A stretch of DNA of 64,000 nt from Serratia silvae (GTDB taxonomy: Bacteria; Pseudomonadota; Gammaproteobacteria; Enterobacterales; Enterobacteriaceae), in the NCBI RefSeq assembly GCF_023282985.1, contig NZ_JAGQDC010000020.1, positions 1 to 64,000 of the forward strand, in the 5' to 3' direction. Numbering within the stretch: the stretch's first letter is position 1; every line of letters begins with the position of its first letter. The notes under the pieces are model-generated. The model searched no databases. It was given only the letters and a program-made list of their open reading frames with translations, and was not told the origin of the DNA. Below, piece after piece: positions 20,951 through 29,866 of the stretch. Made by a program: the position numbers and the translations under genes.

Positions 20951-20996
20951 GCCACTCTGGCATAAAATAATCAAGCGTAACGAAATAGGATAAAAG

Positions 20997-21683
20997 ATGA
21001 GAAATACAAAGTGGTTCATTGGCCGGATTGTCGGCAGTATGTTACTGGTTACGGCGGGAATGCCATCAGCCCTGGCCTCTTTCCAGTTAGAAAGTATGGG
21101 GATAGTGCTAGAGGAAAGTACTGGTCGGGTAAACTTCAGTATCAAGAACACGACCTCGGAGCCGATGTTGTTGGCAACCAAGGTTGAAGATCTGGATGGC
21201 AAGGCGTTTAGCAAGATGGTAATGATTTCGCCGCCGATTTCCCGGATTGATGCCGGGCAGAGTCAGCAGGTGAATTTTGTGCTGAAACAGGGAGCGGTGT
21301 TACCCCACGAAGTGATGCTGAAGGCTTCCTTTGAAGGGGTGGGTCAGGCGGTGGATAACAGCGCACGCATACCAGTACGCCAGAGCATTGGGCTGATTGT
21401 GCAACCGAAAGCGGTGGCGGTAAGCCAGTCTCCTTGGGAAGACTTGCACTTTAGCCAGGTAGGGACGACCCTGGTGGTGAAGAATAGCGGATTACATGTG
21501 GTACGTTTGGCCCCCCAGCTAACGCTGTCGCCCTCAAAGCAAAGTGTGCAGCTGGAGAATTACTATTTGATGTCGGGTGAAGAAAAGAAAGTGGACGTGG
21601 TGGGCAAGGTCACGTCCGTAACCATTACTCCGCTGGGCCGTTATGGCTTTAAACAGAATGATGTCACGTTGCCAGTGAAATAA
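20997..21683 (+). CDS. periplasmic fimbrial chaperone (PapD-like)
   Basis: A 228-residue PapD-superfamily chaperone with a signal peptide ending ALAS. Two immunoglobulin-like domains follow. The first has the G1-strand region around SQQVNFVLKQG, and the conserved RQSIGLIVQP segment precedes the second. It would bind the three DUF1120 subunits in the periplasm. The ATG follows AGGATAAAAG. It ends the operon, 46 bases after the usher, and a strong bidirectional terminator follows. The order subunits-usher-chaperone differs from the more common subunit-chaperone-usher order. Confidence 0.88.
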   Translation: MRNTKWFIGRIVGSMLLVTAGMPSALASFQLESMGIVLEESTGRVNFSIKNTTSEPMLLATKVEDLDGKAFSKMVMISPPISRIDAGQSQQVNFVLKQGAVLPHEVMLKASFEGVGQAVDNSARIPVRQSIGLIVQPKAVAVSQSPWEDLHFSQVGTTLVVKNSGLHVVRLAPQLTLSPSKQSVQLENYYLMSGEEKKVDVVGKVTSVTITPLGRYGFKQNDVTLPVK

Positions 21684-21725
21684 AGGCACCTCGCCATGCG
21701 GGAGTGTCGCTAGATGATGGTAAAA

Positions 21726-21769
21726 GGGTGCCCGACTTCACAACGAAGCTCGGGCACCTCCATTTTTTT
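21726..21769. terminator. bidirectional terminator between fimbrial operon and panS
   Basis: A 9-bp stem (GGTGCCCGA / TCGGGCACC) extended by a TTC/GAAG pairing has seven T on the + side and four T on the - side. It serves the fimbrial operon on + and the panS-like gene on -. Confidence 0.9.
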
Positions 21770-21776
21770 GTGGGGC

Positions 21777-22697
21777 TTAATCCTGTTTCTTGATCGGGCG
21801 GCCTGACCAGTAACCTGCCAGCAGTGAACCTGAGAGGTTGTGCCACACCGAGAACAAGGCACCCGGCAGCGCGGCCAGTGGTGAGAAGTAAATCTTGCCC
21901 AGCGTTGCCGCCAGCCCGGAGTTTTGCATGCCGACTTCAATGGCCAGCGTGCGGCAGGTGGATTCGTCAAAGCCAAACAGCTTGCCTCCCCAATAGCCGC
22001 TCAGCAGCCCGATGCCGTTATGCAGGATCACCGCAATGATCACGACAAAGCCTACCGAGGCAATATGGCTCTGGCTACCTGCAACCACCGCACTGATGAT
22101 TGCCACAATACACACCATCGACAAGGCTGGCAGATAAGGCTCAACCCGCTTGACGGTTTTGGTGAAGCAGTGGTGGACGATCAGGCCCAACCCAATCGGG
22201 ATCACCACGATCTGCAGAATGCTGAATAACATCCCCATGATATCCACGCTGATCTCGGCATCGACATACAGACGTGTCAGCAGCGGGGTGGCAAAAACGC
22301 CAACCAGCGTAGAAACGGCTGAGATGGTCACCGACAGAGCGACATCGCCTTTAGCCAGATAGATCATTACGTTGGAGGCGGTGCCGCTGGCTACGCTGCC
22401 TACCAGCACCATACCGGCAGAGAGATCCGGCGGCATACGGAACAGCATCGCCAGCAGCCAGGCGGCCAGCGGCATAATCAGGTAATGCAGGAAGATCCCC
22501 GCAGCGACCGGGCCAGGGCGCGACAGTACGCGTTTGAAGTCATCCAGGCGCAGGGTGACGCCCATGGCAAACATGATCAACATCAGCAACGTACTGACGT
22601 AAGGGCTGATACCGGTAAAGGTCGACGGGGTGTAATAGGCCGCAATGGACAGCAGCACGGCCCATAACGGGAATAAGCGTGTGATTTTTGCCAGCAT
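21777..22697 (-). CDS. panS: BASS-family transporter, PanS-like
   Basis: A 306-residue inner-membrane protein of the bile acid:sodium symporter family with about nine to ten hydrophobic segments. The sequence resembles the Salmonella PanS protein, which takes up ketopantoate, pantoate and pantothenate. The family Na-site segments [12 protein letters not shown] and [13 protein letters not shown] are conserved. The substrate here is inferred from similarity only. It is a single-gene unit convergent with the fimbrial operon, with an ERIC element upstream. Confidence 0.8.
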   Translation of the reverse strand: MLAKITRLFPLWAVLLSIAAYYTPSTFTGISPYVSTLLMLIMFAMGVTLRLDDFKRVLSRPGPVAAGIFLHYLIMPLAAWLLAMLFRMPPDLSAGMVLVGSVASGTASNVMIYLAKGDVALSVTISAVSTLVGVFATPLLTRLYVDAEISVDIMGMLFSILQIVVIPIGLGLIVHHCFTKTVKRVEPYLPALSMVCIVAIISAVVAGSQSHIASVGFVVIIAVILHNGIGLLSGYWGGKLFGFDESTCRTLAIEVGMQNSGLAATLGKIYFSPLAALPGALFSVWHNLSGSLLAGYWSGRPIKKQD

Positions 22698-22769
22698 GAG
22701 AGAGGTTATCCTTTGCCAATATTGAACGTGAAGGTGGTGGTGTGGTGGGCCCAGTGCGCTGAGCCTCTA

Positions 22770-22897
22770 TATACCCGTCGTCTTTCAAGCTGCAGCGTTG
22801 TTACCCGCACTATCTCACCCCAGTCACTTACTAAAAGTAAGCTCCTGGGGATGAGATAGCTTGTCGCCTAGCTGCAGCATGAAATCCATAGGGTATA
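22770..22897. repeat. ERIC element, standard 128-bp form
   Basis: Begins TATACCCGTCGTCTTTCAAG and ends AAATCCATAGGGTATA. The centre carries the diagnostic ERIC palindrome, CACCCCAGTCACTTACT and AGTAAGCTCCTGGGGAT, which match the two classic ERIC-PCR primer sites. It lies between panS and the lysC stop and could form a long stem in either transcript. Confidence 0.92.
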
Positions 22898-22928
22898 GTT
22901 TATGAAAAAACTATGGGGTTTTCGGGGA

Positions 22929-24296
22929 CTACTCAAACAGATTTTGATGCAGCGTTTGTACTACGCGCTCCGCATCATCGCCAGGCACCAGGAAGCACAG
23001 GTTATAGCTGCTGGCACCGTAACAGATCATGCGGATATTGAACGGATCTAGCACGCCAAACACCTCTTTACCGACGCCGCAAGCCTGTGACAGCTTGTTG
23101 CCGATCAGGGCGACCAGCGCCAGATTTTCTTCCACTTCCACCCGGCACAGTGAGGACAGTTCGGTGAGCAGGGAGGTGGTTAACAGACTGCCGCCGGTGG
23201 TCGTAGAGCCGGTGGTATCCATGGTCAATGCCACGCTGACTTCGGAGGTGGTGATCAGATCGACCGAGATATTATGACGGGCCAGAATGTTGAACACTTC
23301 GGCCAGGAAGCCGCGTGCGTGCAGCATGTTCAGGCTGTGCAGCGTCAGCAGGGTTTGCTTGCGGCGCAAGGCCAGCGCACGGAACAGCGGCGGGTTTTCT
23401 GTGGTATTACATACCAGCGTGCCGCCCGCAGCAGGATCTTTGCTCGAACCAACGAAGACCGGAATGTCGCTGCGCACGGCAGGCAGCAGGGTGGCCGGAT
23501 GCAGCACTTTGGCACCGAAGGTGGCCATTTCCGCCGCTTCTTCAAAGGCAATTTTATCGATACGTTTAGCGGCAGGCACCACGCGTGGGTCGGTGGTATA
23601 AATACCCGGTACATCAGTCCAGATATCCACGCGGCTGACGCTGAGTGCTTCACCCAACAGGGCTGCGGTGTAGTCACTGCCGCCACGGCCCAGCGTAGTG
23701 GTGCGGCCTTTGGGTTCACAGCCGATAAAGCCCTGAGTGATCACCAACGCTTGTTGCAGGCGCGGTTTCAACAGGGTTTGGGCCAATTCGGTCAGCGCGG
23801 CGCTGTCTGGCACGGCACGGCCGAAATGGTCGTCGGTACGCATGACTTTACGGATATCGAACCATTCTGCCTGCACTTTGCGGCCACGCAGAATTTCTAC
23901 AAACAGCAGAGTAGACATCAGCTCGCCATGGCTGACCAGTTCATCGGTCAGTGCGGCAGAGGTGGCCAGCGCAGCGGCTTCCGATAACGTGGTGATGTTT
24001 TCCAGCATGCGGTCGATTTCTTCGCGAACCACCACCGGGTTATCGAGGCGTTCGAGAATGGCGTATTGAATGCGGCGGATCTCAGCTAGCTGTTCGTTGC
24101 GTTTTTCTGCTTCGCAACCTTCAGCCAGGGCTACCAACAGGTTGGTGATACCGGCAGAGGCGGAGAGAACCACCAACCGGACATCGGGATTGGAGAGTAC
24201 CACGTCGGCGCTGCGGTTCATCGCCTCGAAATCGGCCACGCTGGTGCCGCCGAATTTGGCTACTACGGTTGCGGTTTGGGGTGCTGCTTGAGTCAT
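22929..24296 (-). CDS. lysC: lysine-sensitive aspartokinase III
   Basis: Phosphorylates aspartate, opening the lysine, threonine and methionine branch. The 455-residue protein (E. coli 449) starts MTQAAPQTATVVAKFGGTS, with the kinase motif KFGGTS, the catalytic-domain segment GRGGSDYTAALLGEAL and two C-terminal ACT domains (about 310-455). The ATG at 24296 follows CGAGGT. An in-frame extension further upstream runs into the riboswitch and is not coding. Lysine inhibits this isoform in E. coli, and here a lysine riboswitch in the leader should also control expression. Confidence 0.95.
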   Translation of the reverse strand: MTQAAPQTATVVAKFGGTSVADFEAMNRSADVVLSNPDVRLVVLSASAGITNLLVALAEGCEAEKRNEQLAEIRRIQYAILERLDNPVVVREEIDRMLENITTLSEAAALATSAALTDELVSHGELMSTLLFVEILRGRKVQAEWFDIRKVMRTDDHFGRAVPDSAALTELAQTLLKPRLQQALVITQGFIGCEPKGRTTTLGRGGSDYTAALLGEALSVSRVDIWTDVPGIYTTDPRVVPAAKRIDKIAFEEAAEMATFGAKVLHPATLLPAVRSDIPVFVGSSKDPAAGGTLVCNTTENPPLFRALALRRKQTLLTLHSLNMLHARGFLAEVFNILARHNISVDLITTSEVSVALTMDTTGSTTTGGSLLTTSLLTELSSLCRVEVEENLALVALIGNKLSQACGVGKEVFGVLDPFNIRMICYGASSYNLCFLVPGDDAERVVQTLHQNLFE

Positions 24297-24410
24297 GTAA
24301 AACCTCGTGTCAGGGACGCCATTCAAATTGGCATTTAATTTCCATAAGCCTTGGCACAAGGGAAGAGCGGTAAACAGGGAGCAGGCGTAGAGGTTGAGGC
24401 TACGATACAC

Positions 24411-24597
24411 CCAGAAGCGCCCCACCTTGCTGACTGCTCATACAGAGCAGCCCATGGTGACAACTCAGGGGATTCAGCCCCTGTAGCCGACGTGATGATT
24501 GCCGTAAGCATCTCGCCTCGGCGTCGCTCCCCCTCCAGTGCCGTCATCGGATAATGGCTCCTCTGACACTCTACCTGGGCGACGCGCCTCTTCTGGC
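24411..24597 (-). promoter_or_regulatory. lysine riboswitch (L box) of lysC
   Basis: On the - strand the leader of lysC contains the L-box core. It opens with CCAGAAGAGGCGCG, has GGAGGAGCC-like and GAGGGGGAGCGACGCCGAGG segments, then GGCTACAGGGGCTGAATCCC, and closes with GCGCTTCTGG. The first and last segments pair as P1 (CCAGAAG / CTTCTGG). The layout matches the E. coli lysC leader. A further block ahead of the start codon (GCTCTTCCCTTGTGCCAAGG) is also conserved with E. coli. Lysine binding would reduce lysC expression. Confidence 0.93.
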
Positions 24598-24623
24598 TTG
24601 CACAAAGTGCAAGTAGGCTGTTA

Positions 24624-24652
24624 GGAATAACGGGTTTAGTGGCTGCTGTCAA
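24624..24652 (-). promoter_or_regulatory. lysC promoter
   Basis: On the - strand a perfect TTGACA -35 (24647-24652) and a TATTCC -10 (24624-24629) are 17 bp apart. The start would be about 20 bases before the riboswitch P1 stem. A small hairpin (CTTGCAC / GTGCAAG, 24597-24613) follows. Confidence 0.7.
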
Positions 24653-24933
24653 CGGGTAGACGCTGAGGGATTTTCATCTGCGCTTTGGAGGGCGCTGAGC
24701 GACCGAATATTGCGAACTGCGCATTAAGAGAAAAGCGTGGTGAGAGGGACGTTTCAGCGTAGTGATAACAGGCTGTTAGGTGAAATATCAGCAGATTGTT
24801 GTGGAAAGGTAAAAATGGAGTGCGGTGGTTTGAGAGTTAACGCCTATCGCAAGAAAAGAGATCATAATCACAGTCGAACAGGCTACAATCGGTCCATTAC
24901 ATCATATTCATTCTCAAGCATAAGAGCGCCGCT

Positions 24934-26580
24934 ATGAAAAATATCAATCCTAGTCAAACCGCTGCTTGGCAAGCCCTGCAGCAACATTTCGACCAAATGA
25001 AAGACGTCCAGATCCGTGACCTGTTTGCTCAGGATAGTGAGCGTTTCTCCAAGTTCTCTGCCACTTTCAACGATCAGATGCTGGTGGATTATTCCAAAAA
25101 CCGTATTACCGCAGAAACCCTGGAGAAGCTGCAGGCACTGGCGAAAGAAACTGACCTGCAAAGCGCGATCAAATCGATGTTCTCCGGTGAGAAAATCAAC
25201 CGTACGGAAGATCGTGCCGTGCTGCATGTTGCCCTGCGTAACCGCAGTAACACGCCAATCATTGTTGATGGCAAGGACGTGATGCCAGAAGTCAATGCGG
25301 TGCTGGCGAAGATGAAACAGTTCTGTGACCGCGTCATCGGCGGTGACTGGAAAGGTTACACCGGCAAACCGATTACCGACGTGGTTAACATCGGCATCGG
25401 CGGCTCAGACCTCGGCCCTTATATGGCAACCGAAGCGCTGCGTCCGTATAAAAACCACCTGAACATGCACTTTGTTTCCAACGTAGACGGCACCCATATC
25501 GCCGAAACGCTAAAACCGTTGGATCCGGCGACTACGTTGTTCCTGGTGGCGTCTAAAACCTTCACTACCCAGGAAACCATGACCAACGCCCTCAGCGCGC
25601 GCGACTGGTTCCTGAGCACCGCAGGCGATCAGCAGCACGTCGCGAAACACTTTGCCGCGCTGTCTACCAACGGTAAAGCGGTGGCCGAGTTTGGTATCGA
25701 CACCGACAATATGTTCGAGTTCTGGGACTGGGTGGGTGGCCGTTACTCTCTGTGGTCGGCAATCGGCCTGTCTATCGCGCTGTCTCTGGGCTTTGAAAAC
25801 TTTGAACAGCTGCTGAGCGGTGCGCATGAGATGGACAAGCACTTTGCCCAGACGCCTGCCGAGCAAAACCTGCCGGTACTGTTGGCGCTGATCGGCATTT
25901 GGTACAACAATTTCTTCGGTGCGGAAACCGAAGCAATCTTGCCATATGACCAGTATATGCACCGTTTTGCCGCCTATTTCCAACAGGGCAACATGGAGTC
26001 TAACGGCAAATACGTTGACCGTAACGGCAATCCGGTTGATTACCAGACCGGCCCGATTATCTGGGGTGAGCCAGGCACCAACGGCCAGCATGCGTTCTAT
26101 CAGTTGATCCATCAGGGGACCAAACTGGTGCCTTGCGACTTTATTGCTCCGGCCATCAGCCATAATCCACTGAGCGACCACCACGCTAAGCTGCTGTCGA
26201 ACTTCTTTGCACAGACGGAAGCGCTGGCGTTCGGTAAATCTCTGGAGGTGGTTGAGGAAGAGTTCGCCGCACAGGGTAAAAAGCCGCAAGAGGTCAAGCA
26301 CGTTGCCCCATTCAAAGTGTTTGAAGGCAACCGCCCAACCAACTCCATCCTGCTGCGTGAGATCACCCCGTTCAGCCTGGGTAGCCTGATTGCCCTGTAT
26401 GAGCACAAGATCTTCACGCAAGGCGCGATCCTCAACATCTTCACCTTCGACCAATGGGGCGTAGAGCTGGGTAAACAGCTGGCTAACCGTATTCTGCCGG
26501 AACTGGCGGGTAAAGAAGCGGTGACCAGCCACGACACCTCAACCAACGGCTTGATCAATCGCTTTAAAGCCTGGCGTTAA
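24934..26580 (+). CDS. pgi: glucose-6-phosphate isomerase
   Basis: Interconverts glucose 6-phosphate and fructose 6-phosphate in the cytoplasm. The 548-residue protein (E. coli 549) has the PGI signatures [14 protein letters not shown] and [15 protein letters not shown]. The C-terminal catalytic-lysine segment is [13 protein letters not shown]. The ATG follows AAGAG. It is divergent from lysC as in E. coli and is followed by its own strong terminator. Confidence 0.97.
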   Translation: MKNINPSQTAAWQALQQHFDQMKDVQIRDLFAQDSERFSKFSATFNDQMLVDYSKNRITAETLEKLQALAKETDLQSAIKSMFSGEKINRTEDRAVLHVALRNRSNTPIIVDGKDVMPEVNAVLAKMKQFCDRVIGGDWKGYTGKPITDVVNIGIGGSDLGPYMATEALRPYKNHLNMHFVSNVDGTHIAETLKPLDPATTLFLVASKTFTTQETMTNALSARDWFLSTAGDQQHVAKHFAALSTNGKAVAEFGIDTDNMFEFWDWVGGRYSLWSAIGLSIALSLGFENFEQLLSGAHEMDKHFAQTPAEQNLPVLLALIGIWYNNFFGAETEAILPYDQYMHRFAAYFQQGNMESNGKYVDRNGNPVDYQTGPIIWGEPGTNGQHAFYQLIHQGTKLVPCDFIAPAISHNPLSDHHAKLLSNFFAQTEALAFGKSLEVVEEEFAAQGKKPQEVKHVAPFKVFEGNRPTNSILLREITPFSLGSLIALYEHKIFTQGAILNIFTFDQWGVELGKQLANRILPELAGKEAVTSHDTSTNGLINRFKAWR

Positions 26581-26602
26581 GTTGCTCTGAATCGCAGCCA
26601 AT

Positions 26603-26628
26603 AAAAAACCCGCCGCGGCGGGTTTTTT
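26603..26628. terminator. bidirectional terminator of pgi and wzi
   Basis: AAAAAACCCGCC / GGCGGGTTTTTT is a GC-rich stem flanked by A6 and T6, lying between the convergent pgi and wzi genes and usable from both sides. Confidence 0.93.
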
Positions 26629-26642
26629 GACGTCTGTAGGGA

Positions 26643-28079
26643 TTACAGATTGATCGGTACGGCCATGCTGACACCGGCACCCACGTCATCGGCGGTGCTG
26701 TTGTTGTTATCGGTGTACCACAGGCTGGTATCAAACTTCACCTGATGGGTGAAGGTATAGCCCCAACCCAACTGAATGCCTTTCAGCGTGTCGGATTTCG
26801 GGAATGCCTGGTTGATGCTCTGGTTCATCGGGTTCACCTTGGCGTACACCAGGCGAGTGCTCCAGCGCTGGCCATCCTCCAGCACCAGTTCTACACGGCC
26901 AGATAGCATCTGACCATCACCACCCATCGCGTGGCCCAACGGGTAACCCTGCTGGTAGTAGCCGTCTTTATAGGTATAGTGGTTATACACGTAATTCTTA
27001 CGGCTCATATCGGCGCGGGTATCCGCCCCTTCAATATACCAGTTGATCACCGTTGGGCCCCATTCTGGGTGGCCTTCCAAACCGAGCAGATAGGTGTTTT
27101 GCGATGGCAGGAAGCCCGCCTCATCCTCACCCACTAACTGACCGTACAGGCTGACTGGCATACCGATCAATGGCTGCATTTTCAGCTTGAAGTCGAAACC
27201 GGCGAGCTGGTTGCCCGGATCGTTACCCTGGCCGGAGTCGTCGTTATCACGGCCGATAAAGCCATCCCAGAATGAGCTGAAGGATTGTGTGCGGCCATCA
27301 CCCCCCCACTGCATAATGCGTGAAGCACCCAGCTCCACGAAGTCGGTTGGCATCATGGTCAGGCGGCCACCGATCAGCTTGGTGTTAGGAATGGCGGTAT
27401 ATTGAGACAGTTGACCTGCGGTGATCTGATATTGCCAACGACCGATCCAGGACAGCCAAGGTGTTTCAAACGGGGATTGATCGGCACGTTGCAGCATAAA
27501 GCCAGCCACTGGGCGCGCCGCGTCGGAACGGATCAGGCTACCGTCATAGCCAGGGCCCCACCATTGAGAGACCTCACCGAATGACAGCCACTGGTTCCAC
27601 ACTTTGATGGCACCGTATGAGCCGTTCAGGTTGAATTTGGAGCCATCAGAGACGCGCTGATCGCCTTCCACGGCGCCTTGCAGGCGCACGTCCCAGAACT
27701 CACCGTTGGCACCGGCGCCGATGGTCAGGCTGCTGTCGGCATAGTGACTCTGGCCGAAGCCCTGCGGTGTGCCTGGTTTGTCGGTTGAGGTATAACCGGT
27801 AACGGTTATATTGGCTTTTAAGTCACCTACGCGACGCTGTACGCGGTCAATGACGTTTTTCTCGGTATTGGTCACCGGTTTGGCCTGCGCCAGCACCGAG
27901 TTGATCTCTTCCTGGCTTAGCGGCCAGGTAGACAGGCTGACGTTAATCACACCGCGATCGGATAACCAGGCGAGGTCATTGCGCAGATCGTTATCAGGAG
28001 TCACCAGTCCGCTGGCATACCCTGCAAACGAACAGGTGAAAAGGCCTGCTGCGACCAGTGCGTGGAGTTTAGCTCGCAT
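26643..28079 (-). CDS. wzi: outer-membrane capsule assembly protein Wzi
   Basis: A 478-residue protein closely resembling E. coli K30 Wzi (479), an outer-membrane beta-barrel lectin that anchors group 1 capsule at the cell surface. It has a signal peptide ending in GYAS, the N-terminal segment DNDLRNDLAWLSDRGVI, the QWWGPGYDGSLIR and ASRIMQWGGDGR blocks, and the barrel strand DGYYQQGYPLGHAMGGDGQ. It is a single gene here. No capsule polymerase, exporter or glycosyltransferase is in the window, so its partner polysaccharide must be encoded elsewhere. Confidence 0.93.
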   Translation of the reverse strand: MRAKLHALVAAGLFTCSFAGYASGLVTPDNDLRNDLAWLSDRGVINVSLSTWPLSQEEINSVLAQAKPVTNTEKNVIDRVQRRVGDLKANITVTGYTSTDKPGTPQGFGQSHYADSSLTIGAGANGEFWDVRLQGAVEGDQRVSDGSKFNLNGSYGAIKVWNQWLSFGEVSQWWGPGYDGSLIRSDAARPVAGFMLQRADQSPFETPWLSWIGRWQYQITAGQLSQYTAIPNTKLIGGRLTMMPTDFVELGASRIMQWGGDGRTQSFSSFWDGFIGRDNDDSGQGNDPGNQLAGFDFKLKMQPLIGMPVSLYGQLVGEDEAGFLPSQNTYLLGLEGHPEWGPTVINWYIEGADTRADMSRKNYVYNHYTYKDGYYQQGYPLGHAMGGDGQMLSGRVELVLEDGQRWSTRLVYAKVNPMNQSINQAFPKSDTLKGIQLGWGYTFTHQVKFDTSLWYTDNNNSTADDVGAGVSMAVPINL

Positions 28080-28205
28080 GAAAGTTCCTTTCTTAATTAC
28101 TGGAATTTAGAGGCATAATGCCTAGGACTGCGCCCATAATAGAGGACATTTCAATTCGCTACAAATATATACAAGCGTAATGAATTCGCGCAACTGATTG
28201 AAAAT

Positions 28206-28219
28206 AGGCTAATTAGCCT
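28206..28219. promoter_or_regulatory. 14-bp perfect palindrome between wzi and psiE
   Basis: AGGCTAATTAGCCT is a perfect palindrome about midway between the divergent wzi and psiE starts. It could be an operator for either gene. The binding factor is not recognised. Confidence 0.35.
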
Positions 28220-28304
28220 GAGGATAAACAATCAGGGCAACTTTAGGAAAAAGCCCATAAGGCATTTTCTGCACTAAATAACTGAACGAACGAAGGGAGG
28301 AGCC

Positions 28305-28712
28305 ATGGCAAAAACATCACGCTCATTGATGATCGCCAAAGGGTTACAGCGGGTACTGAACGTGGGGTTGCTGCTATTGGCGGCGATTTTAGTGGTCTTT
28401 TTGGTCAAAGAAACCTTTCACTTGGCGAAAGTATTATTCGTGAGCAACGAGGAGTCTTCTTCGTATCAACTGATTGAGGGGATCGTGATTTATTTCCTCT
28501 ACTTTGAGTTTATCGCCTTGATTGTTAAATATTTTGAGTCGGGCTATCACTTCCCGCTACGCTACTTTATCTATATTGGCATTACTGCGATTATTCGTTT
28601 GATCATCGTTGATCATGAGAATCCTTTCGACACGCTGGTTTATTCCGCCGCCATATTATTACTGGTGGTGACTTTGTATTTGGCCAACACCGATCGGCTG
28701 AAGCGGGAGTAA
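28305..28712 (+). CDS. psiE: phosphate-starvation-inducible protein PsiE
   Basis: A 135-residue inner-membrane protein with four hydrophobic helices. It matches E. coli PsiE (136 residues), whose gene responds to phosphate starvation and cAMP-CRP and whose biochemical function is unknown. The ATG follows GGGAGGAG. It lies between wzi and the mal genes, as psiE does in E. coli near xylE-malG. No clear PhoB box was recognised upstream. Confidence 0.9.
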   Translation: MAKTSRSLMIAKGLQRVLNVGLLLLAAILVVFLVKETFHLAKVLFVSNEESSSYQLIEGIVIYFLYFEFIALIVKYFESGYHFPLRYFIYIGITAIIRLIIVDHENPFDTLVYSAAILLLVVTLYLANTDRLKRE

Positions 28713-28760
28713 CCATAAAAATGGCGGCCCAGCAAAGGCCGCCAAAGACACAGTTCTTGC

Positions 28761-28886
28761 TTACCCGTCGTCTTTCAAGCTACAGCGTTGTTACCTGCGC
28801 TACCTCACCCCAGTCACTTACGAAAAGTAAGCTCCTGAGGATGAGATAGCTTGGTGCCTAGCTGTCACTTGAAATCCATAGGGTAA
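28761..28886. repeat. ERIC element, 126-bp form
   Basis: Begins TTACCCGTCGTCTTTCAAG and ends GAAATCCATAGGGTAA, with the central CACCCCAGTCACTTAC and AGTAAGCTCCTGAGGAT arms. It lies between convergent psiE and malG and differs from the 22770 copy at few positions. Confidence 0.92.
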
Positions 28887-28963
28887 TAGTTAGGAACAAA
28901 GTACATCAAACGTATTGCAGTGGCCTAAACACAGTTGCCTGGCCCGATTGAGTCCGGCAGAAA

Positions 28964-29854
28964 TTAACCTTTCACCCCACCCGCCGTCAGGCCACCGACC
29001 AACCAGCGCTGCGCCAGCAGGAATACGGCGGTGATCGGAATGGCGGACAGTACCGCCGCAGCGGCAAAGTCACCCCACAGGTAGTTCTGCGGATTGAGGT
29101 ATTGCTGCATACCTACGGCCAGCGTGTAGCTGCTCACGTCACGTAACAGCAGTGAAGCCACCGGCACCTCGGTGATCGCCGCGATAAACGACAGAATAAA
29201 CACCACCGCCAGGATCGGGACTGAAAGGGGCAGCAGCACCAGGCGGAACGCTTGCCAAGGCGTGGCACCGTCCAGGGCGGCGGCCTCTTCCAACGAGTTA
29301 TCGATGGTTTCGAAGTAGCCTTTAATGGTCCAGACGTGCAGCGCAATACCGCCCATATAGGCGAATATCACACCGCCATGGGTATTGAGACCGATAAACG
29401 GAATGTACTGCCCCAGGCGATCGAACAGAGCGTATAGCGCGACCAAAGACAGCACCGCCGGGAACATCTGGAAGATCAGCATGCTTTTCAGCAGGGTGCT
29501 TTTGCCACGAAAACGCATACGGGCAAAGGCGTAGGCACAGGTGGTAGAGAGCGTCACGATCCCCACGGCGGTGATCGCCGCGACTTTAATCGAGTTCCAC
29601 AGCCATAACAGAACTGGGAAAGGTGGTGGGGTGACGCTGCCATCCGCTTGGGTGACGCTCATCCCCAGCGCCAGTCGCCAGTGATCCCAGGAGATCTGAT
29701 CCGGGATCAGACTGCCGGTGGCAAAGTTACCGGAGCGTAGCGAAATCGCCACTACCATCAGCAACGGGAACATGATCAGGGCAATAAAGCTCAGCATCAG
29801 AATATGGGTGATCCACAGGCGTACGCGCTGGGATTTGGGTTGTACCATGGCCAT
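28964..29854 (-). CDS. malG: maltose ABC transporter permease MalG
   Basis: One of the two membrane subunits of the MalFGK2 importer. The 296-residue protein has the E. coli length and six hydrophobic segments. The EAA loop [19 protein letters not shown] contacts MalK, and the [10 protein letters not shown]-terminus extends into the MalK interface in E. coli. The ATG follows GGGAG. It is the last gene of malEFG and lies 12 bases after malF. Confidence 0.97.
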   Translation of the reverse strand: MAMVQPKSQRVRLWITHILMLSFIALIMFPLLMVVAISLRSGNFATGSLIPDQISWDHWRLALGMSVTQADGSVTPPPFPVLLWLWNSIKVAAITAVGIVTLSTTCAYAFARMRFRGKSTLLKSMLIFQMFPAVLSLVALYALFDRLGQYIPFIGLNTHGGVIFAYMGGIALHVWTIKGYFETIDNSLEEAAALDGATPWQAFRLVLLPLSVPILAVVFILSFIAAITEVPVASLLLRDVSSYTLAVGMQQYLNPQNYLWGDFAAAAVLSAIPITAVFLLAQRWLVGGLTAGGVKG

Positions 29855-29866
29855 TGTCGTTCTCCC

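Noticed and set aside
24737-24937. 66-codon ORF in the lysC-pgi gap
   Set aside because: It overlaps the pgi leader and start and has no recognisable features; the gap is explained by divergent regulatory sequence.
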